From Citrus sinensis (lineage: Eukaryota; Streptophyta; Magnoliopsida; Sapindales; Rutaceae): 64,000 nt of DNA. Position 1 is the stretch's first letter. The number at the start of each line of letters is the position of its first letter. Location: the NCBI RefSeq assembly GCF_022201045.2, contig NC_068558.1, positions 6,911,501-6,975,500 on the forward strand, written 5' to 3'. This document shows, one piece after another, positions 46,201 to 59,345 of this stretch. The translations under genes and the position numbers were made by a program. The notes beneath the pieces are model-generated. The model did not search any database, was not told the DNA's origin, and saw only the letters and a program-made list of their open reading frames with translations.

Positions 46201-49200
46201 TGTGCGTGTATGGGATAGATAAATCAATCTCCCAACAAGTCTCTGATAATGCTCCCTATTCTTCACATTCTCAGCTTCTGCAGGTTGCAGCTTCACATTA
46301 GGTTCTATAGGGGTTTCAGCAGGTTTACACCCTAGCATACCTGTCTCGTTTAACAAGTCAATAACATACTTCTTCTGATTTACAAAAATGCCTTCTCTAG
46401 ATCTAGCAAACTCCATCCCAAGAAAGTATTTTAATGCCCCGAGATCTTTAATCTCAAACTCCTCAGCCAGTTTCTTTTTTAACTTTGCTATCTCATCACA
46501 ATCATCCCCAGTTAACACGATATCATCCACGTATACTATCAAGATAGTTATTTTACCATCATTTGAATGCTTGTAAAGCATTGTATGATCAGCTTGACTT
46601 TGAATATATCCATAGCGCTTTATCACCTTACCAAAGCGCTCAAACCAAGCTCTTTGGTGACTGTTTAAGTCGATACAAGGACTTTTTCAATCTACACACT
46701 CTCTCATTTCCACACCTTCTTCAAAGCCTGGTGGGGAACTCATATATACCTCCTCCTCAAGGTCTCCATTAAGGAAAGCATTTTTAACGTCCAATTGGTG
46801 TAAGCGCCAATTAAAGTTAACAGTAAGAAACAACAGGACCCTAATTGAGTTGATTTTAGCTACCGGAGCAAAGGTCTCTTGGTAGTCTATCCCATAGGTT
46901 TGAGTAAAACCTTTTGCAACAAGACGGGCTTTGTATCTCTCGACACTCCCATCTGCCTTACTCTTGATAGTAAACACCCATTTGCACCCCACAACCTTTT
47001 TTTCCTTCGGTAATTCTACCATCTCCCAAGTATCATTCTTCTTCAAGGCATTCATCTCTTCAAACACAGCCAACCTCCAATTCGGATCACCAAATGCTTC
47101 CTGAATATTTCTAGGCACAACAAGTTTTGAAATGTTTGTAGTGAAAGCTCTATAATTGTCATTAAAGTTTTGATAGGAAATATATTTGGCAATAGGATGT
47201 TTGGTGCAAGTTCGGGTTCCCTTTCTAAGGGCAATGGGGAGGTCAAGATCAAGATTCTGTTCAAGGATAACTGGGGCTGGTTCCAAAATAGATTCAGGTG
47301 CAGAGTTCTCTTCCCTAGAATCTGATCGTAATGGTAAGTTTAAGTCAGTAATAGGAAAGGAAGAGGAAGGAACAGAAGAAGGATTACCTGAGGCATTTGG
47401 ATGACCATTGCTTAGGGCTTCCGGTTGACCACGTGCTAGGATAATGGCCTGGTCTCTACCACCTCTAAGGACACCTTTCCTAGACTAAACCACAGGCTCA
47501 AGATTGTTTCTATTTTTTTCCATTCGTAGTATTTCTTTTTCTGTCAGACCAATGTCAGATTCGGTTTCTTTAGGCCTAGTTTCCAAGATTTCTTTTTCAA
47601 AAAAGGTATCAAGTAGTGTGCTAGGTAAGGGTTCAGCAATTTCCCAAAGATTTGGTTCAACTATCTTCTCCCCCTGAAGGCAATTTTTGGTAAAGTATGA
47701 TGTATTTTCCATGAAAGAAACATCCATAGTGACAAAAAAAGGTTTTGTAAGGGGATTAAAGCATTTGTAACCTTTTTAATTGGGTGCATACCCTATAAAA
47801 ACACATTTTTCAGCTCTTGGATCTAATTTAGACCTTAGCCTCTTTGGAGTGTGCACATATGCTGTGCAGTCAAATATTTTCAAAGGTAAGTCAGAATTGA
47901 TTCTAGATTCTGGGAATACCTTTTTAAGCAATCCAACGGGGTGATATATTGTAAAACTTTGGTAGGCATCCTGGTAATGAGATACGAAGCTGTCAGTATA
48001 GCATCACCCTATAGATACTTTGGAACATTCATATAAAATATCATGGCTCTAGCTACTTCTAACAAGTGCTTGTTCTTATGCTCAGCAATGCCATTTTAAA
48101 GAAATTCCGGCAAGATATTCTTCCTGCTCTGATAGCAACTTGAAAAATAGGTTTGCACAAAATAATCATTCTGTCATTGAGATTGTTCTTTTATAGAGAT
48201 TTACAGCACGCATAAAACCATTAAATCAGGAAACTAAATCACTGATTTAAGGAAAGAATAATTTCTAGGTAGATTTTCCTAAAATACATAGATTTGCACC
48301 TAAATAGCTATGTTACAGCTAATATATAATTACAGCACATATATTTTTTCTAATTTTCTAACACCTTTTCAATTCTTCATCTTTATTCTGCCACATTTAG
48401 TTTTTCCATTTTAAAGATTTTTGCAAAGAGTGCCTATGTCATAAACTCTTCTTGTTACTTTAGATTTGTTTTTCTTAAATATTTGTAATGGAATATTGAT
48501 ATGAGTTTTTGGGGCTGTTATTGTATGCTGAGGATGATGAATGAAGAAGTGATTTGTCTCTTCTGTATTGAGCATGATAAAATACTTTTGGATTGCCATT
48601 TCATGAATATCACCCATAACAAAATGTCGCTGATTGACATAAGTTGAAATTGACTTGAAGATGTATTACGGTGTAATTGGGTGCAGTACCTTGTATTCTT
48701 TTTATTTTGTCTGTGATTGAATAACTTATTTGGATGGACCACAGGATTGCCCCCTTTGGCTGCTTTTGGATGGGTCATGGGAACACATTTATCTCTTTAT
48801 CCTGGGGTTCTAATAATTCCGGTATGGGTTTTTATCTTTTGATGAACATGTCATCTTACAAGAAATATGAGAAGAGCTGTTGTGAATCTCCTTTTTGCTT
48901 ATGTGCCCCAATCTATTAGTGTAGTAATTATTGTTAATTTTGTCCCAGTTGATTCTTTTACTAGGAAATGGTCCAGATGCTCCTCCTAGGAAATTGTTCC
49001 TGCAAAGAAGGTGCAGCAAGGGTGGAAAGAATCCCTCAAGTGATAGCTCTTGTCAAGAAGAGGAACTCTTTAACCAATCAAAGCTACCAATAACCTTTTC
49101 ATGGAAACCAGTTATTCATTTCTTGTTCTGGGCTTCTATTTGGTCAGTCTATGTGCTGGTACTATGTGGCATATCCGTTAAACAGAATGGTGGTATGTTG

Positions 49201-52200
49201 GAGATGTTTAAAAGGTACTTATTGAATATTACATCACTCTGCCATAGTCATCTGCTTCATTATGTATAAATATATTACCAATAATTAATGACATCTCTAC
49301 TATTTCAGTAACCTTCTCTATGCGGAATAAGATATCTTGGGAAGAGTTGTTTCTTGTTTGCTATGCATACTGCATACAGCATGTATTACCTTGTATGAAT
49401 AAGGAAGTTGATCATGATTACAGTGGCCAGTATTATTCTTTCAATTATCAAAAGCATTTGCTGGTGCATAACAGTATAAGAAGTGAATGGAAGAGTATTT
49501 TTCATTAAGTTCATACAATCAACTTGAAAAATTTGGGTTACTGCTTGAGGTGAGATTAGTCACATATGTACACTCTTGAAGAAAGAGTTGTGTGCATAAA
49601 ATTTTGGTCAATGTTTCTTTCTCTGTTTTGAGATAGAGCAGGTTATGTGTAATTGGTGGATTAGATAGTTTGGAGGGGTGTCTATAGGAACACAAACAGG
49701 AGGGGTGTTCATAAGAACAGAAACAGGACAAGTATTGAATGGGTGATTGTTCATTTATTTTTGTTGCTGAATTAATGGCTAAAGAGGAATTGTGAAGTTT
49801 TTGAGGGTTATAGCATTCAGTTTTGTAGTTAAAGAGCTGAATTCTACGAAACCCAGATGCTGAGAAATTTGTTCCTATGCTCTTCGCTGCATTTCTCTGA
49901 TTCTCTTCAGAACTCCTTAGTGTGTTAATTTGAAGGGGCTAATTTCCTCTTTTTCAATAGTTTTGGAGACATTCATCTAAACTTCATGAATACTGATTTC
50001 CCAAGATTTGAGAGTCGGTTCTAGTTATCGAGGAGCTCCATTTTGAACAGTTAGAACGAATTCAATCATTTGGTTCCCCTTGGTTGCACTGTTTAATTTT
50101 TATAGCATGGTTTAGTATATTTGTTCCCAGTATTATGATGATTTGATATTTGTTAATTTTCTTTTCGGTTAGTATCAAGTTCATGATCCTTTTGTCAGTC
50201 AGATAAATTGGCTCTGTAGTTTCTTCTTTTTTCTTTTTGTCATAGCTATATAAAAGTTCCAACTGTTCCTATTATCTGGCATTTTTTCTGCAGTACATAT
50301 GGGTTCATTCTCACGGTGGAAGATTTGTCTCCAAATATTGGTGTTTTATGGTGAGCTAGAACTTAATTTTGTTGTGTCTAGAAAGATGTACTTTATTCCT
50401 ACCTCTGAGGTGTTTCATTATAGCTCATCTGCCTGATTCCTTATTGCAGGTACTTCTTTGCAGAAGTTTTCGAATTTTTCAGAAATTTCTTTCTGATAGT
50501 TTTCCATATGAATATTCTAGTCATGATTTTGCCCTTAGCCATCAGGCTGAACCACCGGCCCTGCTTCCTGGCTTTCGCATACATTGCTATCTCATCAATG
50601 CTGAAATCTTACCCTTCAGTAAGTTCACGCTTATCTGCACAAGTATCATCATTTTGCCAGTTCTTAAATTAATTGTGGAAATTAACTACAAAACATGCCA
50701 AAAATTTGTTTCATCTAAGATTGTACTTGAGAAATAAAGATTTCAATTTGAAGGCATTGGTCTGGTATAAAAATTTAGCTGTAGACAACACTAGCAGAAT
50801 TCATAGGTTGCAGAATTCTTTCTCTATATATTGATTTATATAAAAAAAAATGAAAAGCAATAGTATCGTCCATTGGTGATATTTTCTGGAATACAATTAG
50901 ACTCCGTAGTGGTTTCCAGGATAACGATTAGCAAAAGACTTCCCATTTTCATGATTTTTGCCTCTTTTAGGTCACATTGTGTTTTTACTTTTGAGATATC
51001 AGATGTTCATTATTAGCATGTCTGGTTTACATACCAAATCTGCAAAGTGCTGTTAATAAAATATTTTTGCACCAAATAAAGTAGAAGAACAGACTTTTAA
51101 CTGGTCTGGGACAGTTTTGGTGGACATTGTTATCTGTGATTGCATAATAATGTAGTAGCTGCTCTGATGAAGTCAAACATTATATACTCGTAACTTCAGA
51201 ATCGACCTTGAGATCAATTTTAGATTTGCTAATTTTGACCAAAATTGGTTCTATTGCATATACTTTTGTTTTAATTGCTTTTGTTTCTGTCTTTCTTTGG
51301 TGTTATTTTTCTAAGTTAATCCCTCTCTGATATAATTGTGATTAGGTTGGAGACTCAGCTTTGTATTTGGGCTTGTTAGGCTGGTTTGTTTTTGAATTAG
51401 CAGGCAAGTGATCTGGTCTCCTTTGTCACTTGTAGATTTACATTCTGGCTTGGTCTGGCATATTAAACATTGTCTTCCATGCTTATGCAGATTTGCAGTT
51501 CTCTTTCTTCCTCTTCTGGGGATGTGTCGGTGTTTCTCTCCTCAGCCCTGTGATGCACAACCTGTGGATATGGAGGGTATGCCTTTGGTTGAATCTTATT
51601 AATTGACTCAAATGACCGAATTAGTTGAAGCAGTCATTTGGATACTGACTTGATGAAATTTACAGGGCACTGGCAATGCGAACTTCTATTATGCAACCGC
51701 TATGGCTTTTGCTTGCTTTCAGGTTTGTTTATATCTGCCTAGTGGTAGTTTACTCTTGATAACTTTAAATAGTTCTGTTGAAATAAGTAGATTAGGAAAA
51801 AATAGTTTACATAGAGTTAATGTTACAATTATTCCAGACAGAACAGATTGATGACAAAAAATTGCTCAATCACTTAACACAATGATGAGTCTGCACTCTC
51901 ACACTTCCTACATGGAATTATGTAAATTATTTTGTTAATTTTGGCTGGCTCATATTCCAATATGGGCTAAATCTCTTAATGAAAAATGAAACCTCGGTGG
52001 GTGAAGTAGGATATGTGACTTTGGGAATTCTGAAAATGAAATAGTGATTTAGTTCCATAGGCCTTTTAAAATTTCAGCCGCATTTTTGTCTGGGAACTTT
52101 TTCCATTTGCCATGCTAGGTTTTATGCATTTATGGCAAATTGGCTATTATTTTATTTTTTCTAGCTGTATGGGAAAAGTTCACAAAAAATGGTCTGAATT

Positions 52201-52471
52201 GGTATATTTATGGATCAACCAAGATATAGATTTATGTTCATGTTTCTTAGGGCATGAAATCTTCTGAAGTCTGCATGATATGTATATTTCAAGTGCACTT
52301 GTCAGCTGATATATCCAAGAACTTGCTCCAGTTTTATTTCTCTTCCATAATGCGTGCTTTGGCCTTCTTTTGCAGATTGTTTTGGTGGTTGAGAGTGTAA
52401 GTGCCATACTTAACTATGACCGGAAATTGAGAAAGTTATCCATCACTAAACCCGTGGATGGCAAATCTTGA
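43246..52471 (+). CDS. PIGU: GPI transamidase subunit PIG-U, 14 exons
   Basis: Exons are 43246-43414, 43516-43563, 43647-43707, 43885-43917, 44551-44675, 45067-45201, 48745-48821, 48949-49214, 50294-50350, 50450-50618, 51346-51403, 51491-51576, 51666-51722 and 52376-52471, joining in frame to 478 residues. This multi-pass ER membrane protein belongs to the complex that attaches GPI anchors to proteins. Family landmarks include [113 protein letters not shown] and [10 protein letters not shown]. Intron 6 (3.5 kb) contains a decayed Copia retrotransposon. Intron 11 has a GC donor (CAG|GCAAGT), the only one that keeps the frame. Start choice rests on similarity: an in-frame ATG at 43174 would add 24 residues. 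Confidence 0.92.
45326..45569 (-). repeat. 3' LTR of the Copia element
   Basis: 244 bases. On the element strand it starts TGTTAG and ends CAAGT. It differs from the other LTR by about four substitutions and an 18-base segment (within CAGCTAATGACTAATTTG) present here and absent there. The flanking purine tract and target duplication fix both ends. Confidence 0.9.
45577..47727 (-). pseudogene. Copia polyprotein remnant: reverse transcriptase and RNase H
   Basis: The region from 47727 down to 45577 covers the integrase-reverse transcriptase linker, the reverse transcriptase ([41 protein letters not shown]) and, from 46626 down, the YVDD catalytic box ([13 protein letters not shown]), [22 protein letters not shown] and [10 protein letters not shown] of RNase H. 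The frame is broken by at least two shifts between about 46630 and 46690, inside reverse transcriptase, and by a stop near 47485. The catalytic residues are still present but the protein cannot be made in one piece. Confidence 0.9.
47728..48130 (-). pseudogene. Copia integrase C-terminal fragment
   Basis: Minus-strand translation shows typical late-integrase phrases such as [42 protein letters not shown] and CVFIGYAPN, with in-frame stops. The catalytic core and all upstream genes are missing, so the 5' LTR is followed almost directly by the middle of integrase. Confidence 0.8.
48138..48363 (-). repeat. 5' LTR of the Copia element
   Basis: 226 bases, very similar to the copy at 45326-45569. 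It abuts the primer-binding-like TTGCTATCAGAGCAGG on its inner side and the CCTTT target duplication on its outer side. Confidence 0.9.
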
Positions 52472-55204
52472 GTTCGTGCAACCATACCCAACACATTTTT
52501 GACCATTCTCAACTTCTCTCTGTGTGCCTACCCTTCAGCTTCTCTCGCCAATTCAGAGTTTTTGCGCAAAGTAAGCAGCTCTATCTGCCTTGGTTAACAG
52601 TCTATTGACCTCTAGTGCATATTTGATTGCAAGCACTGTTTCTTTAATTGGAAGATTAACAAATACTCCTTCTCCTTGAAAAAAGCTGTTTGTATGCCAT
52701 TTAATGTATCACTAAACTGAATCATCATAATCAGTGACATTACAATTTTCCTGTGCTGTACATTTTGTTTTATTAAGAGGAGAGTAGAAGATAGTTCACG
52801 CATCTTTAATATCCTTGATTTTTGCCTTATTTTAAGATCTTAATAGTGTTGCTGTTGCATCATGGTTGAATAATTGATCTAGTTCCGAGGCCCCGTTCCC
52901 CATCCTACTGGCATGGCCCCACCACACATCTTAGGCAATAACATAGCTGATGTTTTAAAGATTACAAGTTCTTTGTTGTACCCAAAAATAAATAAATAAA
53001 CTCATAACAATTCCTCCTTACGAATTAACATAGCAAAATCCTTGTGTAGGAAGAAAGGATTTTTTTTTTAAATTTTATTTATTAAACACATGGTCTCGGG
53101 TCTTGATACGGCTGTCAACTAATAAGTGGAGCTAGACCTTAATCCCAAAAAGAAAAGAGTTATTATAATGTTATTCTAATATACATTTCATTTCTATGTA
53201 ACTGCGACAATGAGGCTAGTGGCTATGCATTATTTTCAATTATATAATTGGCGAAGGCCGAAGTAGAATTTTTGTGGGGGTTAATGCCCTATGCTATAGT
53301 TGAATATGATATATCTTCATAACTGCTGGTCTGACATCATTTTGATTTGCTTCCACCAAATCTTTCTATTTTGGGTTATGTCCTGAAAGAGACCAACTGT
53401 AATTGTGACTTTTTTCTCATTTGTACCGGCAGACGAAGAGCCCCAGCTGAGAAAGCGGGGCCAAAAAACTCCGTTTCATATTAAATTAGGATATCTCTAG
53501 CATGTTTAGGGCATCTTTGTATTCGAGATGGAATTTTGCTTATTCGAGAATTTACTGTCCAATCAAATACAAGTACATCTTTTAGGCTTGGCTTACCGGT
53601 TAAAATCTGGGAGCCTTTAATGAACACTACAGTTCTTAAAAGGCGCTTAGTTGTCAAAAATTATTAGTGTTCTTTTTTGAAACATAGTTAATTTGAGGAG
53701 TTCGACTGTTCGCACCCTCTTAAATTCTCTTAAAACCCCTATTCTTAATACATCCGATTGAAATATCTAAAAATTACTGGATTTCTATCTCAATTCTCCT
53801 AATCGCAATATTATTAATGAGATTTGCTGCATTAACCGCAATAGATTGTATGTAAAATATATGCATGTAAACGATATAGGTGTGATTATGTCTATCTACT
53901 TTTTTTTTTTTTTTTTTTGAATTGTGAAATGTTCATCTCCTCTCAAATGATAACTAGTTTAACCAAGAGTTTTGAAGCATGGGAAAAGTAAGTTTATGGC
54001 GTGATATTCATACAATGAACATTAAAGACGTCCAGTAGGACTATAAGCATTATGCAGCTGTCGATTCAAATGTATTTATATATTGCAAGTTCGCAATAAA
54101 TTTGAATTTAATAAGCATATTGTAATTTTCCCATAATTTCTCAACAATCATTGAGAAGGACGAAAATCTGGATAGTGATTGTGAATCTTGGCCACTTTAA
54201 GCAATCGGTCCATGTGAAAAAGATAAAACAATAATGCAGCCATAATAATTTAGAGGTATAATATTAATTTTACAATAAAATTATGAAATTGTCAATTTTT
54301 TTTTTAAAAAAACTTGTATATGTCTTTTAAGTGTAAATTTCATCAAGGGTAAATTTGTAAACAAGCAAAAGTGGTTTAATGGGACGTTAAAGGGGTGCCA
54401 ATAGCTTAACTGGCGAAACGGTCTGATCCTAAAACCCTTAACTGGGTTATGGAATTGAGGTCAAGAAAAGTGGCTCTAAATCTGAAAAAAGGTCATGTGC
54501 CCTTCAGGAGAACGGAAACGATTTTTTTTTTCTCTTCTCTCCTCCAATTGCCTACATGAATTGAATGGAAACGTAGATTGTTGTACAAGGCTTCATAATT
54601 ACAGAAGCTACCGACGTCGCGTTAACAGAGCCACCAATTTATGACTCTCCTACTTCATGGATGACCACATCTTTAGTTTGCTTTGCTCTGAAGTTGTTAT
54701 TTTATTTAATACTCACAATTTGTGCATATAGCGTAACTGCCGTCAATTCATGCAGTTGAATCAAATTTCTCAAGGATGCTTTAATACGGGCAATCCTCGA
54801 GTTACAATCAGCAAAAATGTCCATCTTATGGCAGCGTCTACTCGAGGCAGAATTGTATGCAATGCTGCCAGCCTTCTTTTCTTTCCACATCTAAGAAATG
54901 AGTAACAAGTAAGTGGGTCGAGTTGGGTCAGTACCCTATTTTATTGGTTGTAAGTTACACTTAATATAATCTACGGATACTATATAGTTATTTAATAGGG
55001 TACGTAAGACCAGTTGAGTTAACTAAACACCCTATATTGTTAATGAAATCGGTCCACCTAAAATCTTAATTACATTGGTAAACACCTAACAACATATTGA
55101 AGACAATTCTTATTATCATCATTAATCTTCCAACTAATATATGAAATCTAATAAGTTTTATTAACTACTTGGTAATCCCCTCTTAATTATAATTAATGAG
55201 TCAT

Positions 55205-55400
55205 TCTCTAGTATGAGCGTCGGCATTTTTTAAAATATAAATTTGGAGTTCTACAATGTTGTAAAAGTCTTTTACAACATTGAAAACAGATTTTTCAGTA
55301 ATCAGATTACAACATTATGAAGGATACATTATAAAAATCCTTCACAATGTTGTAAAACACTGAATTTACATATTGAAAAATACAAACACTCACGCCGCAG
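55205..55400. repeat. Small inverted-repeat element (MITE candidate)
   Basis: The centre holds ACAATGTTGTAAAAG facing CTTTTACAACATTG and later CACAATGTTGTAAAACAC. The outer parts (GCGTCGGCATTTTTTAAAATATAAATTTGG and its counterpart ending CACTCACGCCG) pair imperfectly. No target duplication was resolved. Confidence 0.45.
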
Positions 55401-56259
55401 AATGATTACATAAATGATAGCATTAATTAAGCATTTCCAGCAAACGGTTTTAAAGCCTTCGATATGTAGATTATAATATGAACATCTTGTTCCCTCAAGA
55501 ACACGACAGTAGAGAACACCACCCATTAAGCATTTATGTGGTTTCTTGAATCTTGATCTTCTCCTTCTCTTTTCCTTTTTAAAGGTTAAGTTAGTAATAG
55601 CCTCACGTAATGCGCAAAGAGAGGAAAGAGTCGTAAAGTAATCAACTTCTGAGTATCCGCAAAGATCAACCCATCATCAAGGCAACAAACACACGAAATA
55701 TAAATGACAAGAAATTTACTTTTGACTGATGGAAGCTTCATTCATTCGAGAAGAAGCTTCACGGATTTGCTATTATAATAAGCCATGTAATTACTACATT
55801 AATTAGAATAAAACATCACAACTACCGAGTATATCATGTTCTTGATGGTGCTTCTAGATTTATATTGATTACTTTGAATTATATATATATATCCAAACTC
55901 CAGTTAAACAGGAGTGTCTTGCCGATTAAGACAATTATATAATCGCATGTGCAACTGAATTTTATTTTTTTCCACCTAGTTTGTTTATTTAATATACGTA
56001 AATTTGAGTCCATTTTCAAACCATGGCTCTAGCATAAATCGGGTTATGCTTGAGTTACATAAAAAATCTTGCTTACCAAAAGGAAGTTACGTTTCTTATA
56101 TCAAAATTTCTTCTGCAAAGCGAGCATCAATTTAAGCACCATGCATCCTATCCTATCTATAAATGGTCAAAATGTATTTTGAACCAGGTTCGTCAATACA
56201 AGAAACATAAGCAACTTATAAACTCATTGGATTCGACTCTTTATTTTAAAACCGGACTC

Positions 56260-56262
<3 letters not shown>

Positions 56263-56296
<34 letters not shown>
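56263..56296. repeat. (AC)n microsatellite
   Basis: An uninterrupted run of about 16 AC units, likely polymorphic. It creates a spurious Thr-His repeat in an otherwise meaningless frame. Confidence 0.95.
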
Positions 56297-56298
<2 letters not shown>

Positions 56299-59200
56299 TT
56301 ATATTGTTTGTGCTCCATGCAGAAGACACATAAACGTAATGGTACAAATGGCCCCCCATTATGAACCCAGTATTTTCAAATTAGCAAAAATTTTCACTAT
56401 TGATAATGTATTTATTTATATATCTTTGTTATGAAGGGGAAGGATAATACTTGAAAACGGATGCATAAAATTTATCAAAACAATATAAATGAGTCAAATG
56501 ATTCTACGCATTGAATCCTGGCTGCATGCTGAGGGACCATTGAGCATGTGCCCCTTTCATTTTTACACGAGGACGTGATTCATGTGATTATTAATTATTT
56601 GTTAATTCACATAGTAAGTTAATAACATATGTAGGAGGATGTTAATATTTCATAGGAGCTGGACAATTAATTAGTCATAGTAAAAATGAACAGGATCCTC
56701 ATAGGAGCTTGACAATTAGTCCTATTATTAAATCTGTAATGCCCGGCGCATGCATATATTTATATTCTCTCTTGATCTGAGCTATACTGATCTTTTGAAG
56801 ATCTTTTGCCATGTGTCTTTTAGTGATAGTGTATGGGTAAATATATTTTTTTTTTTATTAACAACCAATCAATAATTAATTGGTTTGCTCAGAACATAAT
56901 CAGATCAGGAGATAATTCATATCTATATTTATCTCAGTAATTAATTTCAATTAAAACAACAACACCAAAACTAATGTACGAAAGTAATTCCAGAATGTCC
57001 AAGTGACAATCTATCAACAAGATTGCAAGAATATATTGCATATGCACAAACTATATATTTCTCACTGGATTGATACTGTTCCGATATTATTGCCATTACT
57101 ATAATACTATTGTATAATAAATAATACATTCCCCACGAGCACGGCACAGACATGAAAAACAACTTTCTCCTCAATTCTCTCACCCTCGATTGTAACACTT
57201 CTGTACATGTACTATTACTATTATTATTATTATTACTACTACTACTAATTTATTTATGATGATCAATTAATTTATTTATGATAAGTAAGGTTCTGTTCGA
57301 TGCATGTTATTCGTGTTATAGTGATGAGTAACTAGTCATGCGGAACTGTTTTGTTAATTGATCCTCGACTTCAATTAAATTCATAGAGCAGTTCATAATC
57401 GCGCCGAATTTCTTATTACTAATACGCTAACACATTAACATAAGCTAACCATCTGAAACGCTTTTCAAGTTTTAAGACTTTCCAGTTACTGGATGGCAAG
57501 CAAGCTGGCTTGGGATGTACCATACGAACACGTGTAATATGCATCCGAAAGATTAGCAGCTAATCAACGGAAGTCAACCGTATTGTTAAAGCTCAGCCGT
57601 TCGATTGTTCTACAAAACAGCAGCTGGTGAGCAGGATAGAGATTAGAGCTTCCCCCTCCATGGAAATTTTATATTAAACTTCTCACTGTTTCAAACTCTT
57701 TGCATGTGGGCTCCCACCAGAAGATTTGTGTTATTTTGCAGTCAAAACAAGACAAATAGGAACCCTCTAACTCTTGGTTCCTGTCAGCAGACAAAAAGAG
57801 TTCTCATATTGATATAATCAAAGAAGCTAACTTAATAAATTTAATAAGGAGTAAACAGAGAATTTGACTTCAGAGCAAGTTAGCAGCACCTTTTCGACTG
57901 TAATATCATGAAAAGAATAATAATTTGTTTCAAGATTCCCACTATTAGTGGTACTGAGTTGTCATTGTTGTGCACCCCTTAAAGGGAACCTCTTACGAGC
58001 TCATTCTAATTTCTAAGCAGTTACAGTAATCTGTGTCATCCTCTTAAATAAACCCATTCATGATTCAACTATTTTGCGACTTTTCTTCATTAAAGACACT
58101 TTTAAGATAACAAAAACAAATTGTACATTAATTGCAAATATGGGGTGGTAACAAACAAAAAATAAAAAAATAAGGTTCATTTATTGCACAATGGGGTGTA
58201 ACAAAAGACTGTTCATTGTCTCACTCTTGAGATTATATATGCATGTATGTGTATCAGTGTATGTGTGCGTGTATATATATATAATTGGGAACTTTGCATA
58301 TAATTGAAAAGGACTTAGCATTAAGAACCTTGCATATAATTGTGACAATATATAATCTAATAGCAGAATGCATATAATTGAGTCACAATTCACAGTAACC
58401 TACCTACATTGCATTGCGGTAGTTGCTCTGCTCCATGTGGTTTGAGTCCGTGGCTCAATGGGACGGTGGGACGGTGCTCTATGTATCGAATGTGTTAACC
58501 TGGAAAGTGAAAGTGGGAAAAAAAAGTAAAAAAGAAAAAAAAAACCTAGCTTTAAGGTACCTACTCGTTGAAATTTTCTCTAACCAAATGAAAACAAAAC
58601 CAGATACAGTAGTTACATGCATATCTAGAACACTCCATATGGAATCACTAGTGATGTATGCGAAGAGATTTGAGTGTTTTGACATTAAGATTTGAGAACA
58701 TGAGATAATGATCGCAGCTAAAGAAGATCTAGGAAAAGATCCAATTCTGAAAAATAAAAGAGAGAAAAAGAACATCAGAAGCATCTTTTGCGGCATTAAC
58801 ATCACAAAGATACTTGAGTATTTAGCCTAGATATTGAGAAGATTTCAAGCAGTTGGCAAAAACCATTTGATTTCAGTATTAAATGATGTATTATAGATTG
58901 GTTCGAGATACTTAAGTTTGGTCAGACGGATCTTTTGATCCTCTATCCACTCAAAGTCTAAGGAAAGCCCCTCCTGTTCCTGCTAAACCTCCTTAAAAAA
59001 AGCCAGAATTGTGCCTCGTGCTCCTTGGTTCACATTACATGTCATCTTACCCTTAATCAAAAATGCATCTACAAGATATGAGAAGAGACAGAGAGGAACC
59101 ATCTTGTGAGTTGTGATGCTTCACAGTCATGCTAGGCTCTTACCACAAAAAAAGATTTAAAATTGCCGTTGACAAAGGATAATGAAGTGGTCACTAGACA

Positions 59201-59336
59201 GAATTATTCTAAACTATTCTACTTTATTCTATCTTCAACTGCTGGTACAACTTTTTGTTTTATGCAGCCAACTGCACAGAAACCTGGAGCCTAAATTATT
59301 ATAATTTAATTTGCTAACTAGTTGTAAAATGCCTGC

Positions 59337-59345
59337 CTATTTAAG
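59337..59345 (+). promoter_or_regulatory. Candidate TATA box of the CYP87A-like gene
   Basis: CTATTTAAG lies about 210 bases upstream of the start codon, in a pyrimidine-rich leader context. The position is plausible for the transcription start but not proven. Confidence 0.4.

Larger units (their letters stand above)
45326..48363 (-). mobile_element. Decayed, internally deleted Ty1/Copia LTR retrotransposon in PIG-U intron 6
   Basis: Two LTRs (45326-45569 and 48138-48363) in direct orientation bound a 3.0-kb element that lies antisense to PIG-U. A 5-bp target duplication, CCTTT, is at 45321-45325 and 48364-48368. A purine tract (GAGGGGGAG) adjoins the 3' LTR, and a tRNA-Met-type primer site (TATCAGAGC) adjoins the 5' LTR. 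Remaining coding sequence covers the end of integrase, reverse transcriptase and RNase H; gag, protease and the first part of integrase are missing. Broken frames and the deletion mean it cannot act on its own. Intron splicing signals of PIG-U are intact around it. Confidence 0.95.
52472..59330. other. Intergenic region of about 6.9 kb between PIG-U and CYP87A
   Basis: The first few hundred bases should be the PIG-U 3' UTR. No other gene is recognised; open frames are short and without family similarity. The stretch contains a T tract at about 53901-53918, an inverted-repeat candidate at about 55205-55400, a CA microsatellite at 56263-56296 and GT/AT runs near 58245-58282. A tRNA-like phrase near 54394 was considered and not accepted. 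Confidence 0.5.

Noticed and set aside
54394-54480. tRNA-like or SINE-head-like phrase (AATAGCTTAACTGGCGAAACGG...)
   Set aside because: It loosely resembles an A box, but no cloverleaf, B box or element boundary could be built by eye.
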